Of a stretch of DNA of 64,000 nt, positions 53,733 through 64,000 are shown in pieces. Every line of letters starts with the position of its first letter. Position 1 is the stretch's first letter. The notes under the pieces were generated by a model. That model saw only the letters and a program-made list of their open reading frames with translations, was not told where the DNA came from and made no database searches. Position numbers and translations under genes: made by a program. This DNA comes from Symbiodinium natans (Eukaryota; Sar; Dinophyceae; Suessiales; Symbiodiniaceae), in contig CAJNDS010001791.1 in NCBI GenBank assembly GCA_905221605.1, positions 690,729-754,728 on the forward strand, given 5' to 3'.

Positions 53733-54149
53733 TATAAGGCCGCCTCGGTGCCGTTTATCTTGCGCCACCTCCTATGCCGCGGGGCGTCTTTTGCACCGAG
53801 GTTCGCTGGTGCCTGACGAAGCCCGCAGTGCGGCAGGCGTGATCGTGGGGCGGTGCGCTCGCGATCCTTTATCGTCTCTAAGTTTCTTGAAGCCGTTGAA
53901 CGCCCTTAAGGTCTGACCTGTTGAGGCTCTCAATCGTCCAAGCCCCCTTAAACCTCCTGAGCCTAAGATCTTGCATGGCCTTTTGGTTCTAGAAATTCCT
54001 CTAGAGACCCCTATGCCTTTTGAATCATTGATTTTTTGGGCGTAGTGGCCTGTACGTGGGCGAGCCTTTCCATCACGAAATTGATGGGCGCAATGGCATG
54101 TAGGCAGGCGGGCCTTTCAATCACGAATTTTTGGGGCGCGGTGGCCTGT

Positions 54150-58788
<4,639 letters not shown>

Positions 58789-61700
58789 CTATCCAAGAAG
58801 CTTGGGGGGGGGCAAGGTCCCTATCCAAATTTTGGATGGAATGTTGTGCTGGGGGCCGGAGCAAGGTGCTGTCTGAAGCTTGGGGGGGGGGGGGGTCCCT
58901 ATCCAAATTTTGGATGGAATGTTGTGCTGGGGGCCGGGGCAAGGTGCTGTCTGAAGCTTGGGGGGGGGCAAGGTCCCTATCCAAATTTTGGATGGAATGT
59001 TGTGCTGGGGGCCGGAGCAAGGTGCTGTCTGAAGCTTGGGGGGGGGCAAGGTCCCTATCCAAATTTTGGATGGAATGTTGTGCTGGGGGCCGGAGCAAGG
59101 TGCTGCCTGCAGCTTGGGGGGGGGCAAGGTCCCTATCCAAGTTTTGGATGGAATGTTGTGCTGGGGGCCGGAGCAAGGTGCTGCCTGAAGCTTGGGGGGG
59201 CAAGGTCCCTATCCAAATTTTGGATGGAATGTTGTGCTGGGGCCGGAGCAAGGTGCTGTTTGAAGCTTGGGGGGGGCAAGGTCCCTATCCAAATTCAGTT
59301 TGGATGGATGTTTTTGCTGGGGGGCGAGCAAGGGGCAGCTTGGGGGGGCAAGGTCCCTATCCAAATTTTGGATGGAATGTTGTGCTGGGGGCCGGAGCAA
59401 GGTGCTGTCTGAAGCTTGGGGGGGGGCAAGGTCCCTATCCAAATTTTGGATGGAATGTTGTGCTGGGGGCCGGAGCAAGGTGCTGTCTGAAGCTTGGGGG
59501 GGGGCAAGGTCCCTATCCAAATTTTGGATGGAATGTTGTGCTGGGGGCCGGGGCAAGGTGCTGTCTGAAGCTTGGGGGGGGGCAAGGTCCCTATCCAAAT
59601 TTTGGATGGAATGTTGTGCTGGGGGCCGGAGCAAGGTGCTGTCTGAAGCTTGGGGGGGGGCAAGGTCCCTATCCAAATTTTGGATGGAATGTTGTGCTGG
59701 GGGCCGGAGCAAGGTGCTGTCTGAAGCTTGGGTTGGGCAAGGTCCCCATCCAAATTTTGGATGGAATGTTGTGCTGGGGGCCGGAGCAAGGTGCTGTCTG
59801 AAGCTTGGGGGGGGCAAGGTCCCTATCCAAATTTTGGATGGAATGTTGTGCTGGGGGCCGGAGCAAGCAAGGTGCTGCCTGAAGCTTGGGCGGGGGCAAG
59901 GTCCCCATCCAAGGTCCCTATCCAAATTTTGGATGGAATGTTGTTCTGGGGGCCGGAGCAAGGTGCTGTCTGAAGCTCGGGGGGGGCAAGGTCCCTATCC
60001 AAATTTGAGATGGAATGTTGTGCTGGGGGCCGGAGCAAGGTGCTGTCTGAAGCTTGGGGAAGGTCCCTATCCAAATTTTGGATGGAATGTTGTGCTGGGG
60101 GCCGGAGCAAGATGCTGTCTGAAGCTTGGGGGGGGGCAAGGTCCCTATCCAAATTTTGGATGGAATGTTGTGCTGGGGGCCGGAGCAAGGTGCTGTCTGA
60201 AGCTTGGGGGGGGCAAAGTCCCTATCCAAATTTTGGATGGAATGTTGTGCTGGGGGCCGGAGCAAGGTGCTGTCTGAAGCTTTTGGGGGGGCAAGGTCCC
60301 TATCCAAATTTTGGATGGAATGTTGTGCTGGGGGCCGGAGCAAGGTGCTGTCTGAAGCTTGGGGGGGGGGGGGGGTCCCTATCCAAATTTTGGATGGAAT
60401 GTTGTGCTGGGGGCCGGAGCAAGGTGCTGCCTGAAGCTTGGGGGGGGCAGGTCCCTATAAAATTTGGATGGAAGGTTGTGTGGGGCCGGAGAAGGGGCTC
60501 CTGAAGCTTGGGGGGGGGCAACGGTCCCTATCCAAATTTGGATGGAATGTTGTGACTGGGGGCCGGAGCAAGGTGCTGTTTTCTGAAGCTTGGGGGGGGG
60601 CAAGGTCCCTATCCAAATTTTGTGGGGGCCGGAGCAAGGTGCTGTCTGAAGCTTGGGGGGGGCAAGGTCCCTATCCAAATTTTGGATGATGTTGCGCTGG
60701 GGGCCGGAGCAAGGTGCTGTCTGAAGCTTGGGGGTGGCAAGGTCCCTATCCAAATTTTGGACGGAATGTTGTTCTGGGGGCCGGAGCAAGGTGCTGTCTG
60801 AAGCTTGGGGGGGGCAAAGTCCCTATCCAAATTTTGGATGGAATGTTGTGCTGGGGGCCGGAGCAAGGTGCTGTCTGAAGCTTGGGGGGGGGGCAAGGTC
60901 CCTATCCAAATTTTGGATGGAATGTTGTGCTGGGGGCCGGAGCAAGGTGCTGTCTGAAGCTTGGGGGGGGGGGGGGGGGGGCAAGGTCCCTATCCAAATT
61001 TTGGATGGAATGTTGTGCTGGGGGCTGGAGCAAGGTGCTGTCTGAAGCTTGGGGGGGCAAGGCCTTATCCAAATTTTGGATGGAATGTTGTGCTGGGGGC
61101 TGGAGCAAGGTGCTGCCTGAAGCTTGGGGGGGGCAAGGTCCCTATCCAAATTTTGGATGGAATGTTGTTCTGGGGGCCGGAGCAAGGTGCTGCCTGAAGC
61201 TTGGGGGGGGCAAGGTCCCTATCCAAATTTTGGATGGAATGTTGTGCTGGGGCCGGAGCAAGGTGCTGCCTGAAGCTTGGGGGGGCAAGGTCCCTATCCA
61301 AATTTTGGATGGAATGTTGTGCTGGGGGCCGGAGCAAGGTGCTGCCTGAAGCTTGGGGGGAGGGGCAAGGTCCCTATCCAAATTGTGGATGGAATGTTGT
61401 TCTGGGGGCCGGAGCAAGGTGCTGCCTGAAGCTTGGGGGGGGCAAGGTCCCTATCCAAATTTTGGATGGAATGTTGTTCTGGGGGCCGGAGCAAGGTGCT
61501 GTCTGCAGCTTGGGGGGGGCAAGGTCCCTATCCAAATTTTGGATGGAATGTTGTTCTGGGGGCCGGAGCAAGGTGCCCTATCCAAATTTTGGATGGAATG
61601 TTGTTCTGGGGGCCGGAGCAAGGTGCTGTCTGAAGCTTGGGGGGGGGCAAGGTCCCTATCCAAATTTTGGATGGAATGTTGTGCTGGGGGCCGGAGCAAG

Positions 61701-64000
61701 GTGCTGTCTGAAGCTTGGGGGGGGCAAGGTCCCTATCCAAATTTTGGATGGAATGTTGTGCTGGGGGCCGGAGCAAGGTGCTGTCTGAAGCTTGGGGGGG
61801 GGCAAGGTCCCTATCCAAATTTTGGATGGAATGTTGTGCTGGGGGCCGGAGCAAGGTGCTGTCTGAAGCTTGGGGGGGGGCAAGGTCCCTATCCAAATTT
61901 TGGATGGAATGTTGTGCTGGGGGCCGGAGCAAGGTGAAGTTTGGGGGGGGCCAAGGTCCCTATCCAAATTTTGGATGGAATGTTGTGCTGGGGGCTGCCT
62001 GAAGCTTGGGGGGGGCAAGGTCCCTATCCAAATTTTGGATGGAATGTTGTGCTGGGGGCCGGAGCAAGGTGCTGTCTGAAGCTTGGTGGGGCAAGGTCCC
62101 TATCCAAATTTTGGATGGAATGTTGTGCTGGGGGCCGGAGCAAGGTGCTGTCTGAAGCTTGGGGGGGGGGAAGGTCCCTATCCAAATTTTGGATGGAATG
62201 TTGTGCTGGGGGCCGGAGCAAGGTGCTGTCTGAAGCTTGGGGAAGGGGCAAGGTCTATCCAAATTTTGGATGGAATGTTGTGCTGGGGGCCGGAGCAAGG
62301 TGCTGCCTGAAGGGGGCAAGGTCCCTATCCAAATTTTGGATGGAATGTTGTGCTGGGGGCCGGAGCAAGGTGCTGTTTGAAGCTTGGGGGCAAGGTCCCT
62401 ATCCAAATTTTGGATGGAATGTTGTGCTGGGGGCCGGAGCAAGGTGCTGTCTGAAGCTTGGGGGGGCAGGTTCCCCTAATCCAAATTTTGGATGGAAATG
62501 TTGTGGCTGGGGGCCGGAGCAAAGGTGCTGTCTTAAGCTTGGGGGGGGCCAGGGTTCCCTTCCAATTTGTTGGATGGATGTTTTTCTGGGGGCCGGAGCG
62601 AAAGGTGCTGTCTGAAGCTTGGGGGGTCAATTCCCTATCCAAATTTTGGTGGAATGTTGTTCTGTGGGGCCGATCAAGGTCTGTCTGAAAGCTTGGCTTG
62701 GGGGGGGGGCAAGGTCCCTCATCCAAATTTTGGATGGAAAATGTTTGTGCTGGTGGGCCGGAGCAAGGTGCTGTCTGACAGCTGGGGGGGTTGAAAAGAA
62801 AAAAAAGGAGGCCTCGGGGGGTGGTGTGTGGGGGGGGGGGTGGGGGGGGGGTGGGCAGGTCCTATCCAATTTTGGATGGAATGTTTGCATGGGGCCGAGC
62901 AAGTGCTGTCTGAATCTTTGGGGGGGTGCAAGGTCCCCTATCCAAATTTTGGATTGAATGTTGTGCTGGGGGCCGGAGCAAGGTGCTGTCGGGGGGGGCA
63001 AGGTCCCTATCCAAATTTTGGATGGAATGTTGTGCTGGGGGCCGGAGCAAGGTGCTGCCTGCAGCTTGGGGGGGGCAAGGTCCCTATCCAAATTTTGGAT
63101 GGAATGTTGTGCTGGGGGCCGGAGCAAGGTGCTGCCTGAAGCTTGGGGGGGCAAGGTCCCTATCCAAACTTTGGATGGAATGTTGTGCTGGGGCCGGAGC
63201 AAGGTGCTGTTTGAAGCTTGGGGGGGGCAAGGTCCCTATCCAAATTTTGGATGGAATGTTGTGCTGCCTCTGGGGGCCGGAGCAAGGTGGCTGTATGAAG
63301 CTTGGGGGGGGGCAAGGGTCCCCCCCTATCCAACATTTTGGATTTTTCGGATGGAATGTTTGTGCTGGGGGCCGGCTAGCAAGGTGCGTTCTGAAGATTG
63401 GGGGGGGGGGGGGGGCAAAGGGTTCCCTTATTCAAATTTTGGATGGAATGGTTGTGCTGGGGGCCGGGAGCAAGGTGCTGTCTGAAAGCTTGGGGGGGGA
63501 CACACGGTCCCTAATCCAACATTTTGGGATGGAAGTTGTGCTGGGGGACGGGGAGCAAGGTGCTGTTGAAAGCTTGGTGGAGGATGTGTGCTGGGGGCGG
63601 AAGCCGAAGGGTGCCTTGTATGAATGCTGGGGGGCAGGCAAGGGTCCCCTATCCAAATTTTGGAATGGATGTTGTGCTGGGGGCCGGGAGCAAGGTTGCT
63701 GTATGAAGCTGGGGAGGGCCAAGGTCCCTATCCAAATTTTGGATGAAATGTTGTGCTGGGGGCCGGAGCAAGGTGCTGCCTGAAGCTTGGGGCGGCAAGG
63801 TCCCTATCCAAATTTTGGATGGAATGTTGTGCTGGGGCCGGAGCAAGGTGCTGTCTGAAGCTTGGGGGGGGGCAAGGTCCCTATCCAAATTTTGGCTGGA
63901 GTGTTGTGCTGGGGGCCGGAGCAAGGTGCTGTCTGAAGCTTGGGGGGGGCAAGGTCCCTATCCAAATTTCGGATGGAATGTTGTGCTGGGGGCCGGAGCA
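58789..64000. repeat. Satellite array, unit about 77 bp, some 65 copies, continuing past the window end
   Basis: Unit: AAGCTTGGGGGGGGCAAGG, TCCCTATCCAAATTTTGGAT, GGAATGTTGTGCTGGGGGCC, GGAGCAAGGTGCTGTCTG. Length varies mainly in the G run (5 to about 17). CCAAATTTTGG is close to a palindrome and the HindIII-type AAGCTT opens each unit. Frames stay open on both strands because the unit has few stops and is not a multiple of three; predicted peptides such as GPYPNFGWNVVLGAGARCCL are artefacts. Confidence 0.97.
62450..63720. repeat. Degenerate block inside the satellite
   Basis: Two patches (about 62,460-62,935 and 63,240-63,720) show many single-base insertions and losses outside the G runs, and truncated units, while units between (62,936-63,240) and after (63,721 on) are clean. 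Confidence 0.75.

Overview
The window looks like nuclear DNA of a dinoflagellate, most probably a Symbiodiniaceae-type species. Three things point there. Genes are cut into many short exons (25-260 bp). Inferred introns nearly always end AG|G and begin with GT, GC or GA, a splice-site pattern known from that group. The whole 64 kb is sprinkled with TTTAGGG/CCCTAAA telomere-type heptamers in both orientations. No organism-specific marker (rRNA, tRNA, clear spliced leader) was found, so the assignment is an inference.

Layout. 1-1.3 kb: a decayed partial copy of a gene whose fuller copy lies at 18.4-22.7 kb. 1.3-9.4 kb: gene-poor, heptamer-rich DNA with local duplications and a small minus-strand gene at 7.9-8.2 kb. 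9.5-10.3 kb: an intact intronless gene joining a ubiquitin-like region to an E2 (UBC) fold that lacks the active-site cysteine. 11.9-14.3 kb: a multi-exon EF-hand (calmodulin/centrin-type) gene. 15.1-15.3 kb: a two-exon fragment. 15.8-18.0 kb: a 43/46-bp minisatellite. 18.4-24.0 kb: the multi-exon EF-hand-like gene and further exons. 24.3-27.6 kb: a battenin (CLN3) homologue of about 440 aa, the best-identified multi-exon gene. 27.6-38 kb: mostly non-coding, with short inverted-repeat elements, a minus-strand exon at 32.6-33.0 kb and scattered plus-strand exons at 34.6-36.4 kb. 38-52 kb: a run of short plus-strand exons from probably several unrecognised genes, interleaved with small terminal-inverted-repeat (TIR) elements. 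52.7-53.0 kb: a minus-strand two-exon fragment. 53.7-56.2 kb: a near-identical tandem duplication of about 1.24 kb. 54-58.3 kb: CA/TG-rich alternating purine-pyrimidine DNA. 58.8-64 kb: a 77-bp G-rich satellite running off the window end.

The most interesting pattern is in how introns are built. Several inferred introns start at or within a few bases of short TIR elements (80-130 bp, three families), which is how introner elements (intron-creating transposons) behave. Several others start directly with GTTTAGGG, so the telomere-like repeat supplies the 5' splice site. Exon calls outside the E2-like, EF-hand and CLN3 genes rest on reading frame, AG|G acceptors and phase agreement between neighbours. 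Short GC-rich exons are often open in two frames, so those calls are tentative.
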